Assembly (NCBI RefSeq): GCF_017052465.1
Contig: NZ_JAFHKT010000146.1
Span: 1 to 64,000 of the forward strand
Direction of reading: 5' to 3'
DNA from: Arthrobacter pascens
GTDB taxonomy: Bacteria > Actinomycetota > Actinomycetes > Actinomycetales > Micrococcaceae
DNA: 64,000 nt
Each line of letters starts with the position of its first letter. Within the stretch, counting starts at the first letter, position 1. Positions 25,193-34,555 of the stretch are shown here, piece after piece. The notes beneath the pieces were generated by a model, which was not told where the DNA came from, searched no databases, and worked only from the letters and a program-made list of their open reading frames with translations. The position numbers and the translations under genes are program-made.

Positions 25193-26152
25193 CTAATTGA
25201 TCGGTGCGGGCGGTCCTTCGCCGCTGAGCACGGCGAGGGCGTTGTCGGCGGCGAGCATCGCCATCGCGGTGCGCGTCTCCACTGTGGCGGAGCCCAGATG
25301 CGGCAGCAGCACCACGTTCTCGAGCTCAAGCAACTCGGGGTGCACACGGGGCTCGTGCTCATAGACGTCGAGCCCAGCGCCCGCGATCTGTCCCTCGCGA
25401 AGCGCAGACGCGAGCGCCGCTTCGTCGACGATCGGTCCGCGCGCGGTGTTGACGAGGTACGCTGAGCTCTTCATCGCCGCGAGTTGTTCGGCGCCGATCA
25501 GATGATGCGTGGCAGGCCCGTAGGGGCAGTGCAGCGAAACGACGTCGGAGACGGTCAGCAACTCGTTGAGATCGACCCGCCGGGCGCCCAGCTCGGCGGC
25601 GATCTGGGGATCGATCTCACTGCGCGACTGGTAGACGATTTCCATGCCGAAGGCCTTGGCCCGGCGCGCGGTCGCCTGGCCGATGCCGCCCATGCCGACG
25701 ACGCCGAGGGTCTTACCCTGCAGGCTGCTGCCGAGCAGGAAGAACATGCCCCACTTCCAGGCCTGGCCGGAGCGGATGAGCCGCTCCCCCTCGCCGAGCC
25801 GGCGGGTCGACATGAGGATGAGGCCCATTGCGATGTCGGCTGTGGCATCCGTGAGCACGCCGGGGGTGTTGGCGGCCACGATGCCCCGTTCGGTGCAGGC
25901 GGGCACGTCGATGTTGTCATAGCCCACGGCGACGTTCGCGACGACCTTGAGCTGCGGGCCGGCGGCGTCGAGCAGCTCGGCGTCGATGCGTTCGGTGAGC
26001 AGGCTCACCACGGCATCGGCCCCGGCTACTCGGCGCAGGAGCTCCTCGCGGCCAATCGACTCCGGACCCTGCCATGCATCGACTTCGTGCTCGGCGCGCA
26101 GCTTCTCGAGTGCGGCTTCGGGTACACGTCCCGTGACGACGACCCGGCTCAT
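25193..26152 (-). CDS. D-isomer-specific 2-hydroxyacid dehydrogenase
   Basis: NAD(P)-dependent reduction of a 2-oxo acid to a 2-hydroxy acid. 319 residues, with the Rossmann motif LGVVGMGGIGQATARRAKAF (20 residues) near 145-164. The catalytic triad is seen as Arg in VNTARGPIVDE, Glu in DVYEHEPRVH and His in LLPHLGSAT. It resembles glyoxylate/hydroxypyruvate reductases. ATG at 26152 overlaps the stop of the aminotransferase (ATGA), so the two enzymes are translationally coupled and probably act in series. Confidence 0.92.
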   Translation of the reverse strand: MSRVVVTGRVPEAALEKLRAEHEVDAWQGPESIGREELLRRVAGADAVVSLLTERIDAELLDAAGPQLKVVANVAVGYDNIDVPACTERGIVAANTPGVLTDATADIAMGLILMSTRRLGEGERLIRSGQAWKWGMFFLLGSSLQGKTLGVVGMGGIGQATARRAKAFGMEIVYQSRSEIDPQIAAELGARRVDLNELLTVSDVVSLHCPYGPATHHLIGAEQLAAMKSSAYLVNTARGPIVDEAALASALREGQIAGAGLDVYEHEPRVHPELLELENVVLLPHLGSATVETRTAMAMLAADNALAVLSGEGPPAPIN

Positions 26153-27348
26153 GCCGTCTCGATCCACTTGCGCAGGCGGCCGAGGCCGTCGCGGATGTCG
26201 GCGACGTCGATGCCCGAGTAGGCGAGCCTGATGTACTGCCGCTCTTCGCCGGGCTGGCGTCGGCCGAAGTGCTCACGTGTGCAGAAGGAGACGCCGGTTT
26301 CGTACAGGGCTGCGGTGGCGAAATCGCCAACAGCCGTGTAGCCCATGCGCTCCATCGCGTCGGTGACGTCGGGGAACAAGTAGAACGTCGACTGCGGCAC
26401 GGCGACGTGCATGCCGGAAATGTCGTTCACGAGTTCGCATGCGGCATCCCGGCGCTCACGAAGGATGTCGAGCATCTGCTGCACGGGTTCCTGGGTGCCA
26501 CGGAGTGCTTCGATGCCGGCCCATTGCACGTAGTGCGTGGTGCACGACTCATCGTTGGTGTTGAGTGTGCTGAGAATTTTGGCGATCTCGATCGGCGCGA
26601 CGGCGCAGCCCAGGCGGGAGCCTGTCATGGCGAATTTCTTGCTGAATGTGTAGAGGATGACGGTGCGCTCCGCCATGCCGGGAAGCGACGCGATCGAGCT
26701 CGAGACCCCCTCGTAGCGCGTCTCGAAGTAGGCCTCGTCGGAGAGTACCCAGAGATCGTGCTCCTGGGCGAGCTGCGCGATGGCCTCACGCTCGGCCGCC
26801 GTCGACTCGGCCGAGATGGGGTTCTGCAGGTCGTTGTAGATGATTGCGACCGTGTTCGGGGTGATCGATGCGCGCACCTGGTCGAGGTCGATCGCGAAGC
26901 CCTGGCTCGTGGGCAGGTAGCGGTAAGGCACGGCCGTGCCGCCAAGGTACTCGATCTGCGATTCGTAGATCGGGAAGCCGGGGTTGGGATAGAGCACTTC
27001 CTGGCCGGGGTTCATGACCGCCTGCAGGAACTTCGTGATAACGGGCTTGCCGCCCGTCATCACGACGACGTTGTCGGGGGAGAACTTGATACCCCGGCGG
27101 GCCCCGAGATCGTCTGCGAGCGCCTCGCGCAGCTGCGGGATGCCGGGGCCGGGGCAATAGCCCGTATAGCCGTCGGCGATGGCCCGGTTCATCGCCTCAA
27201 CGATGTGCGGGGCCGTCGGGATGTTGATGTCGCCGAGATGGAAGGGGTACACGAGGTTCCCCTTCGCTTTCCAGGCGGCCGCGGCCTGGGCGACGCTGAA
27301 GGCAGTTTCGGTGCCCAGACGTTCGAGCCGGTGCGCGAGTTGCTGCAT
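26149..27348 (-). CDS. PLP-dependent class I/II aminotransferase
   Basis: 399 residues, fold type I. The Schiff-base lysine is in FSKKFAMTGSRLG, the Asp that binds the pyridine nitrogen is in LSDEAYFE, and the Asn is in NDLQNPIS (family NPTG position reads NPIS). C-terminal carboxylate Arg is in YIRLAYSG. Coupled to the hydroxyacid dehydrogenase, it suggests amino acid to 2-oxo acid to 2-hydroxy acid. The amino acid is not identified. A good sigma-70-type promoter lies at 27402-27431. Confidence 0.9.
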   Translation of the reverse strand: MQQLAHRLERLGTETAFSVAQAAAAWKAKGNLVYPFHLGDINIPTAPHIVEAMNRAIADGYTGYCPGPGIPQLREALADDLGARRGIKFSPDNVVVMTGGKPVITKFLQAVMNPGQEVLYPNPGFPIYESQIEYLGGTAVPYRYLPTSQGFAIDLDQVRASITPNTVAIIYNDLQNPISAESTAAEREAIAQLAQEHDLWVLSDEAYFETRYEGVSSSIASLPGMAERTVILYTFSKKFAMTGSRLGCAVAPIEIAKILSTLNTNDESCTTHYVQWAGIEALRGTQEPVQQMLDILRERRDAACELVNDISGMHVAVPQSTFYLFPDVTDAMERMGYTAVGDFATAALYETGVSFCTREHFGRRQPGEERQYIRLAYSGIDVADIRDGLGRLRKWIETA

Positions 27349-27401
27349 GCTGTTCCACTCCTCATCGAGTTGACGATCGATCCTCCGGCGGATTCAGATC
27401 A

Positions 27402-27431
27402 AGTATAGGACTCATATATCAATCTCCGCAA
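27402..27431 (-). promoter_or_regulatory. Promoter of the aminotransferase/dehydrogenase pair
   Basis: On the minus strand TTGCGG (27426-27431) and TATACT (27402-27407) are spaced by 18 bp, about 50 bp upstream of the start. The surrounding 60 bp are AT-rich relative to the genome, with TATATC/GATATA half-sites around the -35 box. Confidence 0.6.
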
Positions 27432-27520
27432 TAAGATATACAGCCAAATCCTGGAGGGAACCTTAGAGGGTCCGCCCTCACAGTGAGGTGCTGAATCGCC
27501 CCCTCGAGGATTTCCAGCTT

Positions 27521-28327
27521 TTAGCTGGCGGCTCGGGCGAGGAGGAGGGCGAGGAGTACCACGAGGGCGTTGTTGGCTGCGTGGAGGAGTATTGGCGCCC
27601 ACATGTTCTGGTGAAAGCGTCGGACGAGGGCCAACGCGATGCCAAGCGTGAAGAGGTAGGGAAAACTCAACGGGACAACGTGGACGGCGGCGAAGAGGGC
27701 TGCCGAGAGGATGATCGCCACGGCTGGCCGGAGACGCCTGGAGAGGCCGTCGAGGAACGCACCCCTGAAGAGGACTTCCTCCCACAAGGGTGTCAGGACA
27801 ACGATGACAAGCACTGTGACTACAGCGATTGAAGCAGGTAGGTCTGCGAGGTCTGTGAGGGGGTCGTTGGCAGCTTTTGCGGTTGTCGTATCCAGGCCGG
27901 TGAGGGTGAGCAGTGCAAGGGACAGGCCTTGCATGAGGGCGCACACGATGATGGTGGCAGGTATCTGCCAGAGCAGATGGAACAGTCTTGGCGTGAACCG
28001 TCGGAATCCAAGGTCCGCCGGCGTGAGGTTGTTCCGCCGGAAAAGGTGCAGGTAGATGGCGAGAATCGCGGCTGCGGTAGCAGTGGGAAGCAGGACGAGA
28101 AGGAGTGAGTCGGGGGTGAAATCGATGATGCCTGGCAGGCCGAGCGCGAGGATCACGCCGGCGACTAACGCGATGTAGATGGCGACGAACATCAGCGCCC
28201 ATGCTGCCTGCCCGAGTGTCACAGACACTGTTCGATGTGTAGGAGCGTGCATTTCACTGGCTGGTGTGGCTGACAAGGATCCCCAATTGTTGGTGCAGAC
28301 ATGCTGATGTGCGGGCGGAAGTCTCAT
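27521..28327 (-). CDS. CPBP-family intramembrane glutamic endopeptidase
   Basis: Multi-pass membrane protein (about seven helices) with the CPBP (Abi/CAAX-type) motifs: EEVLFRG near 190, a histidine in FAAVHVVP, and HAANN near 248. The family includes CAAX prenyl proteases, bacteriocin immunity proteins and anti-sigma or phage-defence factors; the role here is unknown. ATG at 28327 overlaps the padR stop (ATGA). ATG at 28252 would remove 25 residues of non-hydrophobic N-terminus and is an alternative. Third gene of the HAAS/PadR operon. Confidence 0.85.
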   Translation of the reverse strand: MRLPPAHQHVCTNNWGSLSATPASEMHAPTHRTVSVTLGQAAWALMFVAIYIALVAGVILALGLPGIIDFTPDSLLLVLLPTATAAAILAIYLHLFRRNNLTPADLGFRRFTPRLFHLLWQIPATIIVCALMQGLSLALLTLTGLDTTTAKAANDPLTDLADLPASIAVVTVLVIVVLTPLWEEVLFRGAFLDGLSRRLRPAVAIILSAALFAAVHVVPLSFPYLFTLGIALALVRRFHQNMWAPILLHAANNALVVLLALLLARAAS

Positions 28328-28662
28328 TTACGGTGCTGGTCTAATGGTTCGCTGCTGAGGGCTTCGACCGCACGCATGAACATGTCCCATTGCGCGCCTA
28401 GGTCCTCCAGCTGTTGACGCCCTGCGGGTGCTAGTTGGTAGACCTTCCGCGCGGGCCCGGATCCGCCCTGTTCCCATTGGGCAAGGATCGCTCCCTCGTC
28501 TTCGAGCCGCACGAGTGCAGGGTAGAGCTGAGCGCCCTTGATGGGTTGGAGTCCTACTGAAACGAGGGCTTGGGAGATGCCATACCCATGCCGGGGAGCA
28601 ACGGCAAGCACCTTGAGGATAAGCATCGGCAATGAAGCCCGCTGCCAGGCCGGGAGAGTCAT
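28324..28662 (-). CDS. PadR-family transcriptional regulator
   Basis: 112 residues: a winged helix with HGYGISQALVSVG, then the recognition region KGAQLYPALVRLEDEGAI and wing GPARKVYQLAPAGRQ, and a short C-terminal dimerisation helix. ATG at 28662 overlaps the stop of the HAAS gene (ATGA), and its stop overlaps the next start. It probably represses the operon from the dyad at 29674-29700. Confidence 0.92.
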   Translation of the reverse strand: MTLPAWQRASLPMLILKVLAVAPRHGYGISQALVSVGLQPIKGAQLYPALVRLEDEGAILAQWEQGGSGPARKVYQLAPAGRQQLEDLGAQWDMFMRAVEALSSEPLDQHRK

Positions 28663-29663
28663 CGCTTCATCATCCGCGGTTGGTCCCTCCAGCCCACGCT
28701 GAACGCGACGACGGCGGACAGAACGAAACCTACCGCGATAGGTACCGTCAACATCCCCCAGCTTTGGTTCGTGAGGATGAGAGCAGCCATCAACAGCGGA
28801 CCGCCGGTACTGACAGTCGTGACCGCCCACCGCTGTCGCGCCCGCGTGGCTCGGTCAGCTGCTGCCAGTTCACGCGCGAATGACAACGGGTGCCCGAATT
28901 CCGTGTAGGCCGTGTTACCCGCCCATTCCAGGGCCTGCTCGACTTCAGCAACGTGACCTCGTGCCGTCTTGGACGGCATCAGACGAGACCGCAAACCGCC
29001 CCTGAATCGGCGCAACCACGCGCCGTCATCCCACGTACTTCGCAGATCGTGCTGCGGCATTCGACTCAAAACCAAAAGTACGACGATGCCCGGCCCAAGT
29101 ATCACCGGCGCGAGGAGGAGAACAGATACATCGCTGGCCGCCATGTGTCCGGTGCCGAGATTCGCTGCGGAGGCGATCCCGGCGACAACGACCGTGCCGA
29201 CGGCGATCAGTGCACCGATCGCCGAGCCCGATCGCCCAGCGGTGAAAAGCGCACGTCCTACGTTCCAGCCCAGGAACGCGGCAGCCACACTAGCGGCGAC
29301 AAGAACATGGGAGGCATCCAGGTCCACGGACCAGCCGTGACGCAGGACCATGATCAGCACCGCGACGGCACCAATGCCCACCCAGGTGCCTGCAAGTTCC
29401 CGAAGCGCTGGTTTCAGCCCTCCTCCCATAGAGGTTCGCACCGTCTCGTCCGTAGTCGCGAGCTCAGCGGCATCTTCGGTCGCGAGTGTTTTGGCATCAC
29501 CGAACAGCTCGGCCGCGGGCATGCCGGCCTCACGGATCGCGTCGAGCAGATCTTGTTCCCGCTCTCCAAGCGAAAGGGCCGGAACACACTTACCCGTCAT
29601 CGCCAGGCGGTACCGCATCGCCCACCCCTGATCGATTGCAGGCCACTCGTCGATGTCAACCAC
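28659..29663 (-). CDS. HAAS-domain membrane protein
   Basis: 334 residues. The N-terminal helical region (about 1-75, LGEREQDLLDAIREAGMP) has the look of HAAS/DUF1700-like domains that interact with PadR regulators. Then come membrane helices at about 92-110, 118-135, 146-165 and 180-200, a second helical HAAS-like unit (VEQALEWAGNTAYTEFGHPL, 20 residues), and two C-terminal helices. GTG start preceded by GGGGGA. First gene of the operon with padR and the CPBP protein. HAAS proteins are thought to sense a signal and modulate PadR; that role is inferred here. Confidence 0.75.
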   Translation of the reverse strand: MVDIDEWPAIDQGWAMRYRLAMTGKCVPALSLGEREQDLLDAIREAGMPAAELFGDAKTLATEDAAELATTDETVRTSMGGGLKPALRELAGTWVGIGAVAVLIMVLRHGWSVDLDASHVLVAASVAAAFLGWNVGRALFTAGRSGSAIGALIAVGTVVVAGIASAANLGTGHMAASDVSVLLLAPVILGPGIVVLLVLSRMPQHDLRSTWDDGAWLRRFRGGLRSRLMPSKTARGHVAEVEQALEWAGNTAYTEFGHPLSFARELAAADRATRARQRWAVTTVSTGGPLLMAALILTNQSWGMLTVPIAVGFVLSAVVAFSVGWRDQPRMMKR

Positions 29664-29673
29664 GATTCCCCCG

Positions 29674-29700
29674 TATCTAGGTAAAATATCTACCTAGATA
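29674..29700 (-). promoter_or_regulatory. PadR-type operator overlapping the HAAS promoter
   Basis: TATCTAGGTA (29674-29683) and TACCTAGATA (29691-29700) are perfect 10-bp arms with a 7-bp AT-rich centre. The site ends 11 bp upstream of the GTG start, so it must overlap or follow the promoter (a GATATTTT -10-like stretch lies within it). The padR gene is second in the operon. Confidence 0.75.
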
Positions 29701-29792
29701 GAATCATGAGTTTGGCGATATAGGCAACATCCAACCGGCCAGGATAGGAGGTCAGCGCCGGAGGAGGTCCGCCGGCGAAGCCCCCACCCTCG

Positions 29793-29843
29793 CCGCCACA
29801 TAGCGAAGGCCCCTGCTTCCCTTTGCTGAGGGAAGCAGGGGCC
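29793..29843 (+). repeat. Right copy of the tRNA-Ser 3' end / terminator repeat
   Basis: Matches 24074-24123 with two substitutions, one insertion and one loop change. It begins with the CCGCCA of the acceptor end, and the terminator hairpin is intact (29808-29843). No tRNA body precedes it: the 50 bases upstream do not fold into a T-arm or anticodon arm. It marks the far edge of a 5.7-kb segment. Confidence 0.8.
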
Positions 29844-29877
29844 CTTGCTGCGCCCGACACTGCCGGTCACCCGCTTG

Positions 29878-30216
29878 CTACATGGCCTCCGGCCTCTGGT
29901 CTCCCTTGTGGCCCCTCAGGTTCTCCTGCACCTTGCCAAACAGGTCCTTTATGGTGGTCTCGGTGTTGGTCAGCATGTCCGGCTGGACGTACACGTTTTG
30001 GGTCGGGGAAACGGTGTAGTTGGTCTGCAGTCCGCCGGTGCCATCCACCCCTTCCAGGGCAATCGTCACGCCGGTGTCCTTGCGCACAATGGCGCCGATG
30101 CGGCCAAACACCAGAGTGCCGTCGTCGGGCTGGAAGCTGACGGTCAGCCCAACGTGTGTCCTGTTGAGGTCGGTGGCCGCGACAGTCTTCTCGTTGCCGG
30201 TCCCTGCGTAGTTCAT
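29878..30216 (-). CDS. Conserved-looking hypothetical protein
   Basis: 112 residues, soluble, with no signal or membrane segment. Predicted mostly beta (VGLTVSFQPDDGTLVFGRI, then DTGVTIALEGV), with a charged C-terminal helix (TTIKDLFGKVQENLRGH). The beta pattern could be a small barrel; no family recognised. ATG at 30216, with AGGAG upstream. First gene right of the repeat and so probably core genome. Confidence 0.65.
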   Translation of the reverse strand: MNYAGTGNEKTVAATDLNRTHVGLTVSFQPDDGTLVFGRIGAIVRKDTGVTIALEGVDGTGGLQTNYTVSPTQNVYVQPDMLTNTETTIKDLFGKVQENLRGHKGDQRPEAM

Positions 30217-30378
30217 GACTTCTCCTTGCGTTAGAGAGCGACGTACCTCAGCAGTCTATGGCGGGGTGTTAAGCCCGTACAGGGCGCCGTCCACAGCCAC
30301 CCCAGGGGCCTGAGGCATTGAGCCCGGCGGCCAACGGCGCTTGAATGGACGTCAGACCGTTAACCCTGAGGAGGCCCT

Positions 30379-30945
30379 GTGGATTCGCGGCGCACCAGAA
30401 GCACCGACTACGAGTTCCGCACCGTGTGGCGTGTGGCCGGAACCCCGGACGAGGTGGCGGCCATCCTGGGCGAGGCGGCCACGCTGCCGGACTGGTGGCC
30501 GTCGGTCTACCTGTCGGTGGAAGGCATCCACGCGGGCAGGGAGGACGGCACCGGACGCATGGCCAGGCTTCACACCAAGGGATGGCTGCCGTACACACTG
30601 CGCTGGACGTTGACCGTCACCACACCCATCACCAGCAGGGGCTTCGCCATCCGGGCTACCGGGGATCTCGACGGCACAGGCACATGGGTTTTTGAACAGG
30701 ACGGCCCGGAAACCGTCGTCACCTATGACTGGAAGGTCAGCGCCAGCAAGCCACTGCTGCGGCGCCTGAGCTGGCTGCTGAAGCCGGCGTTCTCGGCCAA
30801 CCACCGCTGGGCCATGGCACGGGGGCAGGAAAGCCTCGCCTTGGAGCTGCGCCGCCGGCGGGCCCTCACGGACCCGCACACCGTACCCGCACCACCGCCG
30901 CCCACGTTCCCGCGGTTGGCGGGGCGTCGGCGGCGGGTGGCCTAA
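30379..30945 (+). CDS. SRPBCC (START/polyketide-cyclase-like) protein
   Basis: 188 residues. START-like helix-grip pattern: VWRVAGTPDEVAAILGEAA, then WWPSVYLSVEG, then GPETVVTYDWKVSASKP and a long C-terminal helix. Such domains bind hydrophobic ligands. GTG start with GAGGAGG four bases upstream. The C-terminal 35 residues are basic and proline-rich. Function unknown. Convergent with the RND operon. Confidence 0.8.
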   Translation: MDSRRTRSTDYEFRTVWRVAGTPDEVAAILGEAATLPDWWPSVYLSVEGIHAGREDGTGRMARLHTKGWLPYTLRWTLTVTTPITSRGFAIRATGDLDGTGTWVFEQDGPETVVTYDWKVSASKPLLRRLSWLLKPAFSANHRWAMARGQESLALELRRRRALTDPHTVPAPPPPTFPRLAGRRRRVA

Positions 30946-30963
30946 TTACTGTTCGGGTGTTAC

Positions 30964-33900
30964 TTACGCGTTGACCAGCTCGGGCTGGGGCGGCGCCTCA
31001 TTCCGCTCCTTCCGGGATTTGGCGAACCTCAGGTAGAGCGACGGCACCACGAAGAGGTTAAGCAGCGTGGACGTCACCAGCCCGCCGAGGATCACGAGCG
31101 CCATGGGATGCTCGATCTCGTGTCCCGGAATTGCGCCCAGGACCACCAGCGGAACGAGGGCCAGCCCGGTGGCGAGCGTGGTCATCAGGATCGGCGAGAG
31201 CCGCTCCCCTGCACCGCGCAGCACGAGCTCGGGGCCAAACTTCATGCCCTCATACTTCTCCAGGTGCTGGCAGTGGTTGATGAGCAGAATGCCGTTCCTG
31301 GCCGCGATACCCATGACTGTCAGGAAGCCCACGATCGAGCCCAATGACAGCACGCCACCTCCCAGGAAGGCGGCGAACACGCCGCCCACGAGGGCTATCG
31401 GCAGCGTGAGGATGACCAGTGTGGCCAGCCGCCAGCTCGCGAAGGCTACCTGCAGGAGCAGGTAAATCACGGCCATTGCCCCGATGGCGAGGGTCATCAG
31501 CGTGTTGGTTGCTGCTTGGCGTTCCTGGTACTCGCCCAGGATTTCCGTACGGAAGCCCGGGGGCAACTCCAGTTTCTTGAGCCCTTCCTCCATGGCCGCA
31601 ACCACCGTGCCCAGTTGGCCTTCCTTCACGTTGGCCTGGATATCGATGCGCCGGGAGTGGGCATCGCGCTGGATGACGTTCGGGGTGGGCTTGACCTGGA
31701 CACTTGCCACATCGGACAGCAGTATCTTCTGCCCGCTGGGTGTGTCGATGGGGAGGTTCCTGATGGCGGTGAGATCGGAGCGGACCTCTGGCGGACTCCA
31801 GACCTGGACGTCATATGCCTTACCGCCGCGGTACACGTCGCCCACTTCCTCTCCGGCCACGAGCGTTGCCGCGGCCCGCCGGACGTCGCCCGGCTTCAGC
31901 CCATAGCTCTGGGCCTTTTCCAGGTCAACCTCGACATTAATCTGCGGAATGTCCTTTTGCAGGGCCGTGTTGGTGCCGACGGCTCCTTCGGTCCCTTCAA
32001 AGATCGCGTGGATTTCCGCGGCCTTTGAACGCAGGAGCGCCAAGTCGTCCCCGTAAAGCCTCACGACGACGGCGTTGCTGGCGCCCGTGAGGACCTCGCG
32101 GATCCTCTCCTTCAGGTAGGTCTGAACGTCGCGCACGATCCCGGGGTAACCATCCACAACTTCGTGGACTGCGGCCAACGTCTTGTCGTAGTCCACTGCG
32201 GGGTCGACGCTGATCCAGTTCTCACCGAAATACACCCCCACCACTTCGTCGGCGTTGAAAGCCTGCCCGATGTGGGAGCCGCAGTTCCGCACCCCCGGGA
32301 TGGTCAGCAGTTCCGCGCAGGCCTTCTGGCTGACGCGGTACTCCTCCTGGACCGAAGTGCCCGGCTGAGTCAACCAGTGCATCAGGAAGTCGCGCTCCTT
32401 GAAGTCAGGCAGCAGCGACTGGCCCAGCAGCGGTGCCGTGATGACACCGATGGCCGCCATGGCGCCGAAGGTCGCGTAACCTGCCGCAGGGCGCCGGACG
32501 GTTTTACTCAGGATCCGGTGGTAGCCACGCTTGAGCACCCGGACCAGGGGTGGCTCCTGCTCCTTCAACGGAACCTTTCGCATGAAGATCAGCGCCAGGG
32601 CAGGGGTCACTGTCAGGGCCACAGCCATTGATGCCAGCACCGCCAGGGTGTAGGAAATGGCCAGCGGTCTGAAGAAAGCGCCGGTGAGTCCCTGCAGGAA
32701 GAAGATCGGCACGGCAGCTGCGATGATGATCAGCGTGGCATAGACGATCGGTCCGCGGACCTCCAGGGAGGCCTCCAACACCACCGAAGCGATGGAGCGG
32801 GTTCCGCCCGTCGCCCGGTGCTGCCGGAGTCTTCGGATAATGTTTTCAATGTCGATGATGGCGTCATCCACCACCACCCCGACGGCAATCACCAGCCCGG
32901 CCAGGACCATGGTGTTCACAGCAGTACCGGTGAGGTAGAGGACGGACGCGGCCGTCACGAGCGAGAGCGGGATGGCTATCAGGCTGATGAGTGCCGTCCG
33001 CCACTGGAAGAGAAACGCCCCCAGCACCAACACCACGAGGATGCAGCCCAGCAGCAGCGCGCGGCTGAGGTTGTTGAGGGACTCCTCGATGAAGGTCGCC
33101 GGGCGGAAAATCTCCGTATCAACGGTGATGCCGCTGAGTCCCGGCTCCATCTGCTTCAGCGCTGCCTCTACACCCTTGGTGACTTCCAGGGTGTTGCCCC
33201 ATGGAAGTTTCTCAACGATGAGCATCAGCCCTTGGCCCTGGTTGATCACAGCATCACCAATGAGCGGCTGATGGTCTTCCACAACATTGGCCACGTCACC
33301 CAGGCGGAGCGGCTTCCCGTTCTTCTCCTCGATGGTGATCTCCGCGAGATCCTTCGGAGTGGTGATCGGCAGCACGTGCTGGATGCTGAGCCGCTGGTTC
33401 GGCGTCTCGATGTGGCCGCCGGTGCCGATGACCGAACCCGGCGAATACTGCAACAGGCCGGCGTCCAGGGCATTGGCTGTAACATCCATGACCTGGTTCA
33501 GCGTGACGTCGTGGGCCTTCATCTTCTCCGGGACGGCCTGCACCTGGAGCATTTGCAGCCGCTCACCCCAGATGGCGATGTTGGCGACACCCGGGACACG
33601 CAGCAGGTGGGCGCGGATCTTCCAGTAGGTGATCATGGACATTTCCATCAGCGAGCGCTCGTCCGACGTCAGGCCGATTTTCATGACCCGGCTGGTGGAC
33701 GAAAGCGGCTGCAGCATCATCGGCGGTGCCGCCCAGGTGGGCAGCGACGGGGTGACGGTGGCGATGCGCTCCGAGACCAGCTGGCGGGCCTTGAGCAGGT
33801 CCGCCCCCGGGGCGAAAATCAGCACGATCGAGGACAACTGTTCCACGGATTTGGAGCGAATTTCGTCCAATCCCTCGACGCCGTTGAGGGCGTCTTCGAG

Positions 33901-34101
33901 CGGAACGCTCACCAACTGCTCCACCTCGGCAGCGGTGAGACCAATGGCGATTGTCTGGATCTCGACCTTTGGCGGCGCAAATTCGGGAAAGACGTCCACG
34001 GAGGCCGTGCTGAGCTGGACGCCGCCGAACGCCATCATTGCCACCGCGATGGCCACCACCAAGGCGCGGAATTTCAGGCTGAACCCGACGATCCGGCGCA
34101 T
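30964..34101 (-). CDS. HME-type RND efflux permease (second permease of the operon)
   Basis: 1045 residues, full RND length: twelve membrane helices and two large extracytoplasmic loops, in the CusA/CzcA (heavy-metal) branch. Landmarks: N-terminal helix then [30 protein letters not shown] in the fourth helix with the proton-relay acids intact; helix block [20 protein letters not shown] before loop 2. Starts 1 bp after the lipoprotein stop. CusA relatives export metal ions; metal specificity cannot be read here. Strikingly, this genome looks monoderm and the operon encodes no outer-membrane channel. Confidence 0.92.
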   Translation of the reverse strand: MRRIVGFSLKFRALVVAIAVAMMAFGGVQLSTASVDVFPEFAPPKVEIQTIAIGLTAAEVEQLVSVPLEDALNGVEGLDEIRSKSVEQLSSIVLIFAPGADLLKARQLVSERIATVTPSLPTWAAPPMMLQPLSSTSRVMKIGLTSDERSLMEMSMITYWKIRAHLLRVPGVANIAIWGERLQMLQVQAVPEKMKAHDVTLNQVMDVTANALDAGLLQYSPGSVIGTGGHIETPNQRLSIQHVLPITTPKDLAEITIEEKNGKPLRLGDVANVVEDHQPLIGDAVINQGQGLMLIVEKLPWGNTLEVTKGVEAALKQMEPGLSGITVDTEIFRPATFIEESLNNLSRALLLGCILVVLVLGAFLFQWRTALISLIAIPLSLVTAASVLYLTGTAVNTMVLAGLVIAVGVVVDDAIIDIENIIRRLRQHRATGGTRSIASVVLEASLEVRGPIVYATLIIIAAAVPIFFLQGLTGAFFRPLAISYTLAVLASMAVALTVTPALALIFMRKVPLKEQEPPLVRVLKRGYHRILSKTVRRPAAGYATFGAMAAIGVITAPLLGQSLLPDFKERDFLMHWLTQPGTSVQEEYRVSQKACAELLTIPGVRNCGSHIGQAFNADEVVGVYFGENWISVDPAVDYDKTLAAVHEVVDGYPGIVRDVQTYLKERIREVLTGASNAVVVRLYGDDLALLRSKAAEIHAIFEGTEGAVGTNTALQKDIPQINVEVDLEKAQSYGLKPGDVRRAAATLVAGEEVGDVYRGGKAYDVQVWSPPEVRSDLTAIRNLPIDTPSGQKILLSDVASVQVKPTPNVIQRDAHSRRIDIQANVKEGQLGTVVAAMEEGLKKLELPPGFRTEILGEYQERQAATNTLMTLAIGAMAVIYLLLQVAFASWRLATLVILTLPIALVGGVFAAFLGGGVLSLGSIVGFLTVMGIAARNGILLINHCQHLEKYEGMKFGPELVLRGAGERLSPILMTTLATGLALVPLVVLGAIPGHEIEHPMALVILGGLVTSTLLNLFVVPSLYLRFAKSRKERNEAPPQPELVNA

Positions 34102-34102
34102 G

Positions 34103-34555
34103 TCAGTGCCCCTTCGTACCGAATTCGGCGCCGAACAGTTCAGCGGCCCCCACGGTCACAACATCGGTTCCTGCCGGCGGGCCGGACCGGAGCTGGACCT
34201 TGTTGTCGGTGATCCGGTCCACCGTCACCGCAGCCCGGATGTAGGTACGCGGCTCCGGGTTGGTGTAAACCCAGGTCTTACCGGCGCCGTCGTAAATCAG
34301 CGCCCCGTATGGCATTTCAACGGCGCTGCCTGCGCCCTTGGTGACCTTCGCCGTGGTTACCCCCAGCCTTTCCACTGCCTTGTCTGTCAGCGTCAGCTTG
34401 TTCAGATCCGGGCCGACCTTCTCCATGGTGGACGCTGCCTCCCCGGTGGCCACAGCAGCAGGTTTCACTGCCGCACACCCGGAGAGGCCCACTGACGCTG
34501 CGAAGGCAAGCACCAGAACAGAACGCCAGCCCCCAAAACCACTATTGCTTTTCAT
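34103..34555 (-). CDS. Lipoprotein reduced to the membrane-proximal end of an RND adaptor
   Basis: 150 residues. Lipoprotein signal peptide with lipobox LSGC (Cys27). Residues about 70-148 resemble only the C-terminal part of CusB/CzcB-type adaptors: VEMPYGALIYDGAGKTWVYT, RTYIRAAVTVDRI, then KVQLRSGPPAGTDVVTVGAAEL (in part). The alpha-hairpin and barrel-sandwich domains are absent, which is understandable if no outer-membrane channel must be reached. ATG overlaps the stop of the upstream permease (ATGA) and the next permease follows by 1 bp, so it is expressed between two RND permeases. Confidence 0.8.
   Translation of the reverse strand: MKSNSGFGGWRSVLVLAFAASVGLSGCAAVKPAAVATGEAASTMEKVGPDLNKLTLTDKAVERLGVTTAKVTKGAGSAVEMPYGALIYDGAGKTWVYTNPEPRTYIRAAVTVDRITDNKVQLRSGPPAGTDVVTVGAAELFGAEFGTKGH

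Noticed and set aside
25054..25362. Small minus-strand frame beginning MARMIAGIDLSQ
   Set aside because: Runs through the 23-bp hairpin and overlaps the end of the hydroxyacid dehydrogenase gene; no ribosome site and no family match.
24131..29790. Prophage or integrative element with its own recombinase
   Set aside because: The interval has no integrase, transposase, phage or conjugation gene; only the flanking repeats support mobility.
29745..29798. Second tRNA-Ser in front of the right repeat copy
   Set aside because: Only the acceptor-end CCGCCA and terminator are present; no anticodon arm or T-loop can be folded.
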